Shown here: positions 16,235-24,824 of the stretch, piece after piece
Layout of the letters: each line of letters opens with the position of its first letter
Numbering within the stretch: position 1 is the stretch's first letter
Assembly (NCBI RefSeq): GCF_012034205.1
Contig: NZ_JAATEM010000005.1
Location: 62,001 to 126,000, forward strand
Length of the DNA: 64,000 nt
Source of the DNA: Streptomyces composti
GTDB lineage: Bacteria; Actinomycetota; Actinomycetes; Streptomycetales; Streptomycetaceae
Direction: 5' to 3'
The notes under the pieces: generated by a model
Database searches by the model: none
Told to the model about the DNA's origin: nothing
What the model saw: the letters and a program-made list of their open reading frames with translations, nothing else
Position numbers and translations under genes: made by a program

Positions 16235-18304
16235 CTACGGCTTCCTGCTGAGTTCGCCCGGCCACCACGCCTTGGCGCCGATGTCCCGCACCAGGGCGGG
16301 GACCAGCAGGGAGCGGACGACCAGCGTGTCCAGCAGGACGCCGAACGCCACGATGAAGGCGATCTGCACCAGGAAGGCGAGCGGGATGACGCTCAGCGCG
16401 GCGAAGGTCGCGGCGAGCACCACACCGGCGGAGGTGATCACGCCGCCCGTGGTGACCAGTCCGCGCAGCATGCCCTCGCGCACGCCGTGGCGCAGCGACT
16501 CCTCCCGCACCCGGGACATCAGGAAGATGTTGTAGTCGACGCCGAGCGCCACCAGGAACACGAAGCCGTACAGCGGCACCGAGGGGTCGGTCCCGGTGAA
16601 GCCGAAGACGTGGGTGAACACCAGGGAGGCGACACCGAGCGTGGCGAGGAAGTTGAGCCCCACCGTGGCCACCAGCAGGGCGGGCGCCAGCACGGAGCGC
16701 AGCAGCCCCACCAGGACGAGGAAGATCACCGCGAGCACCACGGGGACGATCAGCGAGCGGTCCCGTTCGGCGGTGCGCAGGGTGTCGTACTGCTGGGCGG
16801 TGTAGCCGCCGACGAGGGCGTCCGCTTCCGGCACCGAGCCGACCGCGTCGCGCAGCCGGGCGATGGTCTCCTTGGCGTCGTCGCTGTCGGCCGCGGAGGC
16901 GAGGGTGACGTCCACGCGGGCGCGTCCGTCGACGACGTACGGCTCCCCTCCGGGGCGGCCGGAGCGGCTCACCGGCGCCGCGGAGGCGACTCCTTCGGTG
17001 TCGCGGGCGGCCGCGACCACCTTCTGCAGCGGGCCGGCGTCGGTGATGATCACCGCCGGGTTGCCGGAGCCGCCCGGGAAGTGCTCGCCGAGTGCCCGCT
17101 GGGCGGTGACGGACGGGGCGTCGTCCACGAAGGTCTCGTCCAGCGGCACGCCCTTGGAGGTGAGCGTGGGTGCCAGGGCGGCGCAGGCCAGCAGGGCGGC
17201 CAGGGCGAACGCCCAGACCTTGCGCGGGGCGGTGTCGACGAGGTGCGCGATCCGGCGCCAGATGCCGCCGGTGGCGCCCTGTGCGTCGCCGGTACGGGGC
17301 TTGGCCGGCCAGTAGGCGGCGCGACCGCACAGCACGAGGGCGGCCGGCAGGAAGGTGAGCGCGCTGACCACGGAGCAGACGATGCCGATGGCGCCGACGG
17401 GGCCCAGGGCCCGGTTGTTGGTGAGGTCGCTCAGCAGAAGGGCGAGCAGGCCGAGGGCCACGGTGGCCGCACTGGCGACGATGGCGCCCCAGGACTGGCG
17501 CACCGCGGCGCGGGCGGCGGCGAAGCGGTCGTCGCGGGAGGCGAGTTCCTCCCGGTAGCGGGCGGTGAGCAGCAGGGCGTAGTCCGTGGCCGCGCCGATC
17601 ACCAGGATGGACAGGATGCCCTGCACCTGGCCGTCGACGCGGACGACGTCGTGGTCGGCGAGCGCGTAGACCACCGCGCAGGCCAGGCCCAGGGCGAAGA
17701 CCGAGCCGAGGATGACGACGAACGGCAGCAGCAGGCTGCGGTAGACCAGCAGCAGGATGGCGAGGACGGTGATCAGCGCGACGAGCAGGAGCAGGCCGTC
17801 GATACCGGCGAAGGCGTCGGAGAGGTCGGCCTGGGTGGCGGCGGGTCCCGCGATACCGACCGTGGTGTCCGGCACCTTCTCGGCGGTGGCGCGGATCCGG
17901 TCCAGCACGGGAGCGAGTTCGTCGCCCAGGTCGGGCCGGAGCTGGACGACGCCCTGCAGTGCGGCACCGTCGTCGGAGACCAGCGCGGGCGAGGGTCTGC
18001 CGGTGACGCCCGGAGTGTCCGTGAGCGAGGCCAGCGCCCGGGTGGCCTCGGGCTGTACGGACTTCGCGTCGCCCTTCGTGGTCCATACGACGATGGCGGG
18101 CACCGACTCGTCCTGGCTGAAGGCCCGCTGCTCGTCGATGACCTTGGTGGACTCGGCGCTGCGCGGCAGGAAGGAGGCCTGGTCGTTGGTGGCGACCTCG
18201 CCGAGCTTCCCGGCGTAGGGGCCGAGCGCGCCGCCGATGCCCAGCCAGGCGATCAGCAGGACGACGGGGACGAGCCAGCGGGCTCGTCGGGTGGTGAGGG
18301 ACAT
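16235..18304 (-). CDS. MMPL-family RND-type membrane transporter
   Basis: 689 residues from ATG 18304 (GGAG six bases upstream); an in-frame ATG at 18355 lacks a ribosome site. Topology: one helix near the N-terminus (WLVPVVLLIAWLGIGGAL), a large outer loop to about 180, five helices to about 350, a helix near 375, a second outer loop and five more helices near the C-terminus. This is the duplicated MMPL/SSD layout. Members export lipids, siderophores or drugs with the proton gradient. A MarR gene lies immediately upstream on the same strand, with palindromic sites between, so expression is likely de-repressed by a MarR ligand. Substrate unknown. Confidence 0.9.
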   Translation of the reverse strand: MSLTTRRARWLVPVVLLIAWLGIGGALGPYAGKLGEVATNDQASFLPRSAESTKVIDEQRAFSQDESVPAIVVWTTKGDAKSVQPEATRALASLTDTPGVTGRPSPALVSDDGAALQGVVQLRPDLGDELAPVLDRIRATAEKVPDTTVGIAGPAATQADLSDAFAGIDGLLLLVALITVLAILLLVYRSLLLPFVVILGSVFALGLACAVVYALADHDVVRVDGQVQGILSILVIGAATDYALLLTARYREELASRDDRFAAARAAVRQSWGAIVASAATVALGLLALLLSDLTNNRALGPVGAIGIVCSVVSALTFLPAALVLCGRAAYWPAKPRTGDAQGATGGIWRRIAHLVDTAPRKVWAFALAALLACAALAPTLTSKGVPLDETFVDDAPSVTAQRALGEHFPGGSGNPAVIITDAGPLQKVVAAARDTEGVASAAPVSRSGRPGGEPYVVDGRARVDVTLASAADSDDAKETIARLRDAVGSVPEADALVGGYTAQQYDTLRTAERDRSLIVPVVLAVIFLVLVGLLRSVLAPALLVATVGLNFLATLGVASLVFTHVFGFTGTDPSVPLYGFVFLVALGVDYNIFLMSRVREESLRHGVREGMLRGLVTTGGVITSAGVVLAATFAALSVIPLAFLVQIAFIVAFGVLLDTLVVRSLLVPALVRDIGAKAWWPGELSRKP

Positions 18305-18359
18305 GGTGCTCCAGGCGGCGTCGAAGGCAGTCGGCCGGACTGACTCGATGAACAAGAAC

Positions 18360-18380
18360 CTCGATCATCGAGATATCTCG
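18360..18380. promoter_or_regulatory. Overlapping palindromes, candidate MarR operator
   Basis: Two overlapping palindromes, CTCGATCATCGAG (18360-18372) and CGAGATATCTCG (18369-18380), sit in the gap between the MarR gene and the MMPL start. MarR dimers typically bind AT-centred palindromes of this size. The site is placed to control the MMPL gene. Binding is inferred. Confidence 0.6.
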
Positions 18381-18493
18381 GCGTGATCGTAGGCGACACC
18401 CTTGTCCCCCTGACGGCGGGCTGCCGGATACGCCCCGACCCGGATGCCCGCGCCGGGCCGGCGGAAACCCGGGCGGCCGGGGACCCGGTGGCT

Positions 18494-19015
18494 TCAGTCG
18501 TTGCGTGAACGGACGGCGACGAGTTCCTCGTTCAGCGCGCCGAGGAAGCGCAGCACCACGCTCATCTCGGCGTCGGTGAAGCGCCGGGTCGCGGAGCGGG
18601 CGGCGTCGGCGAGCGGGCGGAAGTGGGTGCGGGCGGTCTCCCGGGCGTCCTCGGCGTAGTGCAGGTGCACCACGCGGCGGTCGCTGCTCTCCCGGACCCG
18701 GCGGATGTGACCGGCCCGCTCCAGCCGGTCCACGCAGGCGGTGACGGCCCCCGAGGTCAGCCCCAGGTGTTCGCCCAGCCGCCCCGGGGTCATCGGCTGC
18801 TCGGCGTCCAGGATCGCCGCCAGTGCCTGGACGTCGGTCGCGTGCAGTCGCCGCTCGGCGGCGAAGCGGTGGACCAGGCGGTTGATCTCGCCGTTCATCC
18901 GCCGCAGCCGGACCGCGAGGGCGTGCAGGGCGATGTCCTCACCGGAGCCCGGCGGCGCGGGTGCGGCCGGCTGTGCGGGGTCGGCCCCGCTGTCGTCCCT
19001 GTCTGCTCCGGCCAC
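18494..19015 (-). CDS. MarR-family transcriptional regulator
   Basis: 173 residues from GTG 19015. After a disordered, Ala/Pro-rich start comes the winged helix: LHATDVQALAAILDAEQPMT, recognition helix LGEHLGLTSGAVTACVDRLE, and wing GHIRRVRESSDRRVVHLHYA. Helices at both ends would form the dimer. It lies directly upstream of the MMPL transporter on the same strand, with palindromes in the 189-bp gap. It is the likely repressor of that exporter. A -10 hexamer eight bases before the GTG suggests leaderless expression. Confidence 0.9.
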   Translation of the reverse strand: MAGADRDDSGADPAQPAAPAPPGSGEDIALHALAVRLRRMNGEINRLVHRFAAERRLHATDVQALAAILDAEQPMTPGRLGEHLGLTSGAVTACVDRLERAGHIRRVRESSDRRVVHLHYAEDARETARTHFRPLADAARSATRRFTDAEMSVVLRFLGALNEELVAVRSRND

Positions 19016-19023
19016 ACGATCAG

Positions 19024-19029
19024 CCTATA
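19024..19029 (-). promoter_or_regulatory. -10 element for leaderless MarR gene
   Basis: The minus strand reads TATAGG eight bases before the GTG start, so transcription would begin at the start codon. I see no convincing -35. Confidence 0.35.
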
Positions 19030-19276
19030 GAGGGCTGCGAGGCGGGCACCCCGCACCCCGGCGGGACGGGGACGGGGCCGGCGCGTCCGCACCGTGGGGG
19101 CCGTGCTGTCCCAGGAGCCGTTCCCCGGGCGCCGCTGGGCACCGCGATGCCGCCGGCCGGACACGGCGGCAAGGGCCGGGACCTCCTGTCCCCCGGACGG
19201 CCGTGCCACGCTGGTCGGCCGGGGCGGCCGGTGATGCGCTGAGGGCAGACGTCCGTGCTGCCAGGAGGCTCACATC

Positions 19277-20104
19277 ATGATCCGTCCGTCCCGCACCGTC
19301 CGTTTCCTCGCCGCCGCGCTGTCCGCGGGTGCCCTGCTGGCCACCGCGGCCTGCTCCGGCGGCGGGGACGAGGAGACCCGGTCCGCCGGGGTCGCCGCGT
19401 CCCCGAAGGAGTCCCGGGCCGCCGCTCCCGCCGCCCGGCAGACCAGCACACCCGCCGGTGACCTGACCGAGGAGGGCGCGCGGGCGGCACTGATCACCGA
19501 AGCGGACATCGAGGACGACTGGACGCGGGTGGACGGCGCCGAGAAGTGGCGGGACAGCCTGCTCATCGGCGACGTGGACGTGGACGACTTCGTCACCGCC
19601 GAGGCGGACGCCGCCGACTGCCAGCGGCTGCTCGACGGTCTCTACAGCGAGGAGCTGCTCGGCAAGCCGTCCGGGGCCGTTGCGCTCACCGGGTTCGCCC
19701 AGGGCGACTCGCGGCTGCTGTACCAGGTGGCCGCCTACGACCGGGCCGATCTGGACGACGCGATGAACTGGCTGGAGTCCCTGCCGGAGAAGTGCGACCA
19801 GTTCACGGCCACCGCGGCGGGGGGTGAGGAACGCACCGTGCAGGTCGTCGAGTACGAGCTGCCCGACGAGGGCGACGAGCGGCAGGGTCTGGAGGTGACG
19901 GTCCAGGGCACGGCCGACGGCTCGCCGGCCACGCTCACCCTGGACATCGGCGTGGTGCGGGTCGGTGCGGACGCGATCACGGTCACGGCCGGCGGCCTGA
20001 ACGGCGGTGAGAAGGACTCCGTGGAGGCCGCCGTGCAGCAGGGCACCGAGCGGCTGAAGGACGTGCTGGCGGGCCGCACGCCGCCCGCCTCGCCGACCTC
20101 CTGA
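19277..20104 (+). CDS. Secreted lipoprotein of unknown function
   Basis: 275 residues from ATG 19277 with GGAGG upstream. A lipoprotein signal is clear: basic start, hydrophobic core FLAAALSAGALLATAAC with lipobox Cys near 25. A low-complexity Ala/Ser/Pro linker leads to a folded domain from about residue 60 (LTEEGARAALITEADIEDDW) with two likely disulfide cysteines (DCQRLL and EKCDQF). This layout is common in actinomycete surface lipoproteins of the PknH-sensor-like or lipoprotein-LpqH-like type, but I cannot assign one. It stands alone between two minus-strand genes. Confidence 0.8.
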   Translation: MIRPSRTVRFLAAALSAGALLATAACSGGGDEETRSAGVAASPKESRAAAPAARQTSTPAGDLTEEGARAALITEADIEDDWTRVDGAEKWRDSLLIGDVDVDDFVTAEADAADCQRLLDGLYSEELLGKPSGAVALTGFAQGDSRLLYQVAAYDRADLDDAMNWLESLPEKCDQFTATAAGGEERTVQVVEYELPDEGDERQGLEVTVQGTADGSPATLTLDIGVVRVGADAITVTAGGLNGGEKDSVEAAVQQGTERLKDVLAGRTPPASPTS

Positions 20105-20161
20105 CCGGAGCGGTCCGGCCGCTTGGACGGCGCCGGCTCGTGAGCGCCGCCGGTGTCACCG

Positions 20162-22255
20162 TTATGCGTGCGGGCCGGTGCCGTCGGTTTGCAGCGGCTG
20201 GGCTCCCGCGACCAGCAGGGCCACGTCGTCGTGGCCGGCCGGGTGCGGCAGGCGCCTGAGCAGCCGGTCGCAGGTCTCCTCCACCGAGCCGTACGGCGGT
20301 GACAGCTGGCGCAGCAGGAAGTCCAGGCGTTCGTCGATGGGGTCGTGCCGGGTCTCGACCAGCCCGTCGGTGTAGAGGATCAGCTGGTCACCGGGGTTCA
20401 GATCGAGGGTGGTCGTCTCGAAGGGGACGCCGCCCACGCCCAGCGGGGTGCCGACGCGCAGGTCGAGCAGCCGGGGCGGCCTGCCCGCCTGCAGGAACAC
20501 CGGCGGGAGGTGTCCGGCCGAGGCCACCACCAGGCGGCGCGAGTGCGGGTCGTAGACGGCGTACAGGCAGGTCGCCAGGTACGGGTCCAGGCTTCGGGCG
20601 ATCTTGTCCAGGTGGGTGAGGATCAGGGAGGGGCCGAGGTCGAGGTCGGCGAGGGTGGAGGTGGCGGTGCGCAGCCGGCCCATGGTGGTGGCCGCCGGGA
20701 TGCCGCTGCCCATGACGTCGCCCACGGTGAGTGCGGTGCGGTCGCCGTCGAGGGGGATGGCGTCGTACCAGTCGCCGCCGACCTCGCTGAAGGCCTGCGC
20801 GGGACGGTAGCGGGCGGCGATCTGCAGACCGGGGTGGCGGGGCGAGAGCCGGGGCAGCAGACTGCGCTGCAGGGTCTCGGCGGTGCTGCGGATGTGCTGG
20901 TGCAGCACCGCGTTGTCCATGCTCAGCGCGGCGGCGGAGGCGAGTTCGAGGGCGAGGGCGACGTCGTCGTCGTCGAACGGCACGGGATTGCGGGCGCGGG
21001 CCAGCGCCATCACGCCGATGATCTCGCCACGGGCGATGAGGGGGACGGCCATGTCGGTGTGCACCCCGGCCCGTTCCAGCAGCCGGGCGGCCGCGGGATC
21101 GGCGGCGATCCGGGCGAAGTCGCCCTTGACGTGGGTGATCAGCTGGGGGCGGCGGGTGCGGATGCAGCGGGCCGCCGGGTGGTCGGCGTGGTACGTGGTC
21201 AGATGGCCCGGCGGGACGATGGCCTGGGCGGCGTCCGTGGGGTAGGCGGTCTTCACGGCGAGCGCGCGGAACAGCGGCGGGCCCTCACCGAGGCCGGTAC
21301 GGCCGGTCTGCAGGACGGAGTCGAGCAGGTCGACGGCGACCAGGTCCGCCAGGTCGGGGACCACGACGTCGGCCAGCTCCTGCGCGGTGCGTTCCACCTC
21401 CAGCGTGGTGCCGATGCGGGAGGAGCCGCTGGCCACCAGGCGCAGCCGCTGCTGCGCGCGGTCGGCCCGGCGCGCGGCCCGGAACTGGTCGGTGACGTCG
21501 ACGACGACATTGGCGATGCCCAGCACATGGCCGCGGTGGTCCTCGAGACGGTACAGCGACATGTTCCAGGCCCGGTCCTCGTCCAGGTCGGTGCCGGTGG
21601 GACCCACCACCTGCTGGTCCACCACGGGGACGCCGTCCTCCAGCACCCGCCGCATCGCGGCCTCGACGCCCGAGTACGGTTCGGCGGGCAGCACCTCGCG
21701 GAAGCGGCGGCCCAGATGCCCGGGGACGGGGACGCCGTCCATGGCCGCCAGCGCCGGGTTGACGGCCAGGTAGCGCAGCTCGGTGTCGAGGACGGACAGA
21801 CCGATGGGGGCCTGGGCGACCAGGCGCTCGGAGAGGGCGAGCTTGCGTTCCATCTGCCGCACCGTGGACCGGTCCGTGGCCAGTCCCAGGGCGAAGTGCT
21901 CACCGTCGCTGTCGGTGAGGCGCATGGTGCGCAGCTCGATCATCCGGGTGTCGCCGTCCTTGTGCCGGACGGGCATGGCTCCCGCCCAGCCGCGGCCGGT
22001 CACCATGACCTCGGCGAACAGCCGCAGCACGGAGCTGCGGTGCTCCGGGTTCAGCAGCAGGGGTGCGGCGTACCGCCCCACGGCCTCGGCGCGGGTGTAG
22101 CCGAACAGCTCCTCGGCCTGCGGGCTCCACATGTCGATCCGGCCGTCGGGCTCGACGAGCACCGCGGCCACGCCCAGCAGGTCCATCAGGCCGCTCGGAC
22201 TCGCAGCCCCGTCCTCGGCGCCCACCCGCCCGAAGGGCTGCTCCGCTCGGCTCAT
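20162..22255 (-). CDS. PAS-PAS-GAF-SpoIIE (PPM) phosphatase
   Basis: 697 residues from ATG 22255 (GGAG eight bases upstream); the GTG three codons earlier overlaps the ribosome site. Domains: PAS at about 25-130 (IDMWSPQAEELFGYTRAEAV), second PAS at about 145-265 (APIGLSVLDTELRYLAVNPA), GAF at about 280-440, and SpoIIE/PP2C from about 455 to 685. The metal-binding Asp residues lie in EVGGDWYDAIPL, VGDVMGSGIPAA and GHDDVALLVAG. Such proteins dephosphorylate anti-sigma-factor antagonists in response to bound small molecules or redox state. No HATPase domain or sigma/anti-sigma gene is adjacent, so the partner is encoded elsewhere. Confidence 0.9.
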   Translation of the reverse strand: MSRAEQPFGRVGAEDGAASPSGLMDLLGVAAVLVEPDGRIDMWSPQAEELFGYTRAEAVGRYAAPLLLNPEHRSSVLRLFAEVMVTGRGWAGAMPVRHKDGDTRMIELRTMRLTDSDGEHFALGLATDRSTVRQMERKLALSERLVAQAPIGLSVLDTELRYLAVNPALAAMDGVPVPGHLGRRFREVLPAEPYSGVEAAMRRVLEDGVPVVDQQVVGPTGTDLDEDRAWNMSLYRLEDHRGHVLGIANVVVDVTDQFRAARRADRAQQRLRLVASGSSRIGTTLEVERTAQELADVVVPDLADLVAVDLLDSVLQTGRTGLGEGPPLFRALAVKTAYPTDAAQAIVPPGHLTTYHADHPAARCIRTRRPQLITHVKGDFARIAADPAAARLLERAGVHTDMAVPLIARGEIIGVMALARARNPVPFDDDDVALALELASAAALSMDNAVLHQHIRSTAETLQRSLLPRLSPRHPGLQIAARYRPAQAFSEVGGDWYDAIPLDGDRTALTVGDVMGSGIPAATTMGRLRTATSTLADLDLGPSLILTHLDKIARSLDPYLATCLYAVYDPHSRRLVVASAGHLPPVFLQAGRPPRLLDLRVGTPLGVGGVPFETTTLDLNPGDQLILYTDGLVETRHDPIDERLDFLLRQLSPPYGSVEETCDRLLRRLPHPAGHDDVALLVAGAQPLQTDGTGPHA

Positions 22256-22543
22256 CGCACTCACTCCCTCTGCCTGCCTACCTCACGGGCGCCCCCGCTG
22301 CAGCGCACCAGGCAGGTACGGCCGTCTCCGGCGCGGCGGCCGCTCCCACCACGATGCGGCACCCGCGGTCCTGCGGCGAGGGGACCCGCCGGAGGGCCCG
22401 GCGACACGCGGTCCGGGCGGCCGGTCCGTGTGCCGGATCGGCACCGGCCGCGCGGTCGGCCGGACCCGGGGCACCCCGGCGGTGCCGGGCACCTCCGGCG
22501 TAGGCTGCCCTCGGCATGCGAGACGGCTCGGGTGGGGGACGGC

Positions 22544-24817
22544 ATGGCAGTCGAGGCAGGTGGCGGGGCGTGGGCGTCCGCGCTCGACTCGGTGGTGGTG
22601 TATGCGCAGGGCGCGCTGTGCCGCCGCCGGGCGCGGGGCCGGGTGCCGGCCGGCGGGCGGGTGCGGGTGCGCGGGCTGCCGCGTTCCCTCGACCCCGGCT
22701 CGCTGCGGGCGCGCGTGGTGGGGGCCGCCGGGGTGCGCGTCACTCAGGCCCGGCTGGAGGTCGAGGCCGAGCCGGCCGGCCCGGACCCCGCCGACGCCCT
22801 GCGGCGCGAGGTGGAGCGGCTGAGCGAGGAGCGCGCGGCGGCCAAGGACCGGCGCGACCGGCAGCTCGCCCGGATCGGGGAGGTCGAGGCGCTGCGCCCG
22901 GTGCCGCCGCCCCGCGGGAAGGACGACGACACGCACCGGCGCACCCCGGTCGACGCCTGGCTGGAGCTGGCCGGCTTCGTCGACGAGCGGCTGACCGGGC
23001 TGCACGCCCGGCTCGTGGAGCTGGAGGAGGAACTGCGCCGGATCGAGCACGAGCTGGCGATCGCCGTGGACCGGCAGGTCCGCGCCTCGAACGACGCTCC
23101 GGCGGCACATGTGGAGACCGCGATGTGCGCGGTGCTCACCCTCGACGGCACGGACGGCGCCCAGGACGCCGGCGACACCGGCGAGGTGGAGATCGAGGTC
23201 GAGTACGGGGTGCCCGGCGCGCTGTGGGTGCCCGCCTACCGGCTGACGCACGACCGGGGCGACGGGGAGGCGCGTCTGGTGCTCCGCGCCTCGGTGGCCC
23301 AGCGCACGGGTGAGGACTGGACCGGGGTGCGCATCGCCTTCGCCACCGCCGACCTGCGGCGCCGCACCGATCTGCCGCGGCTGCGCTCGGTCCGCATCGG
23401 GCGGAGCCAGCCGGCCCCCGCCCCGTCCGGCTGGCGCGAGCCCCCTGCGAGCCTGGCCGATCTGTTCGCCGGGTACGACTCGGCGGGCGCGCGGGACCGG
23501 GCGGCCACGGGCGCGCGGGAGACGGCGGTGGGCGCGGCGGCCGGGCCTCCGGTGCCCCCGCCGGCCCCGATGCCCGTGGCCGCGTACGGTTCCCCGCCCC
23601 CGGCCCCCGGCGGCCGGGCCTCTGACGGCGACGAGGCCCTCGACGACCTCTTCGAGCACGAGGTGGAATTCGGCGGGCTCCCCTCGGACGGTCCGGACGG
23701 CGCTGCGCCGCGGGCCAGACCTCGTGCAGCCGCGGCCTGGGCGCGCGGCGGCCGCGGTGGCCGCGGCGGGCCCGGCGGCCCCACCTCGGCCCCTGGCGCA
23801 CGGGGCCGGACGGCCACGCCCCCTCCCCGGGCCGCGCCGGCGGCGCCCGCCGCTCCGGGCGGGTACGGCGCGCCGGCCGGATACGGCGCGCCGCCGTCCG
23901 CACCCGGCGGGTCCGCCGCTCCGCCCTCCGCGCCCCCTGCTGTCGGCCCGCCGCGGCCGAGCGGCGAGGAGCTCGACTACTCCGCCCTGGTGCTGAGCGG
24001 TCCTGAGGAGCCGGAGGGGCGCCGGGGCCTGCTGTTGCCCGGTGCCGCCGTCGACCCGGTGACCGCGGAGCACCGCCGGCGCGCGGAAGGGGTCGCCGCG
24101 CTGCCGCTGCCGGGGCGCGCCGTGCCGCCCCGGGAGTCGGCCGGTTCGTTCGACCACCGCTACGACGCCGCCGCCCGCGCCGACATCCCCTCGGACGGGA
24201 CCTGGCACACCGTCACCGTCGCCGAGATCCCGGTCGGTCTGCGCACCGAGTACGTGTGCGTGCCGTCCGTGGAGGAGGCGGTCTACGCGACGCTGGTGCT
24301 GCACAACGCCACCGACCGGGCGCTGCTGGCCGGTCCCGTGGAGGTCACCGCCGACGGGGAGTACCTGGCGACGACGTCGCTGCCGACGCTCGCTCCGGGC
24401 GGCGGGTGCCGGGTCGGGCTCGGTCCGGCCGAGGCCCTGGCGGTCACCCGCAGGACCAGCCTGCGGGAATCGGCCGCGGGGCTGCGCAACAACGTCACCG
24501 TGCTCGAGCACCGGGTCCGCGTCGAGCTGGCCAACCGGCTGGCGCAGCCGGTCGCGGTGGAGGTGCGTGAGCGGGTGCCGGTGACCTCGGAGGCGGACAT
24601 CCGCATCGAGGAGCGGGCCGACTGGAGCGCGCCGGAGGAGGCCGGTTCCGGGGCCGGTGCGCAGCGGGAGAGGCAGGCGGAGGCCGGGGAGCACGCGCCG
24701 GGCACGCGCCTGTGGCGGGTCACACTGCCCGCGGGCGGCACCGTCACGCTCGACGGCGGCTACGACATCCGTATCCCGGCCGGCAAGGCCCTGGCAGGCG
24801 GCAACCGCAGGAGCTGA
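22544..24817 (+). CDS. DUF4139 (mucoidy-inhibitor-A-like) protein with low-complexity insert
   Basis: 757 residues from ATG 22544, with a GGGGGA ribosome site. N-terminal DUF4140-like region at about 1-75 (SALDSVVVYAQGALCRRRAR), a coiled coil at about 85-180, then the first half of DUF4139 (YGVPGALWVPAYRL, RTGEDWTGVRIAFATADL). A Pro/Ala/Gly-rich insert of roughly 185 residues (about 300-485) splits the domain, which resumes at SFDHRYDAAARADIPSDG and ends TVTLDGGYDIRIPAGKAL. It is followed seven bases later by a second DUF4139 gene; the two look like a two-subunit version of one architecture. Function unknown; no signal peptide. Confidence 0.8.
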   Translation: MAVEAGGGAWASALDSVVVYAQGALCRRRARGRVPAGGRVRVRGLPRSLDPGSLRARVVGAAGVRVTQARLEVEAEPAGPDPADALRREVERLSEERAAAKDRRDRQLARIGEVEALRPVPPPRGKDDDTHRRTPVDAWLELAGFVDERLTGLHARLVELEEELRRIEHELAIAVDRQVRASNDAPAAHVETAMCAVLTLDGTDGAQDAGDTGEVEIEVEYGVPGALWVPAYRLTHDRGDGEARLVLRASVAQRTGEDWTGVRIAFATADLRRRTDLPRLRSVRIGRSQPAPAPSGWREPPASLADLFAGYDSAGARDRAATGARETAVGAAAGPPVPPPAPMPVAAYGSPPPAPGGRASDGDEALDDLFEHEVEFGGLPSDGPDGAAPRARPRAAAAWARGGRGGRGGPGGPTSAPGARGRTATPPPRAAPAAPAAPGGYGAPAGYGAPPSAPGGSAAPPSAPPAVGPPRPSGEELDYSALVLSGPEEPEGRRGLLLPGAAVDPVTAEHRRRAEGVAALPLPGRAVPPRESAGSFDHRYDAAARADIPSDGTWHTVTVAEIPVGLRTEYVCVPSVEEAVYATLVLHNATDRALLAGPVEVTADGEYLATTSLPTLAPGGGCRVGLGPAEALAVTRRTSLRESAAGLRNNVTVLEHRVRVELANRLAQPVAVEVRERVPVTSEADIRIEERADWSAPEEAGSGAGAQRERQAEAGEHAPGTRLWRVTLPAGGTVTLDGGYDIRIPAGKALAGGNRRS

Positions 24818-24824
24818 CACACGC

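Noticed and set aside
20345..22543. Long plus-strand open frame running from the phosphatase region into the DUF4139 gene
   Set aside because: It is antisense to the PAS/SpoIIE gene. Only the part after ATG 22544 resembles a protein family.
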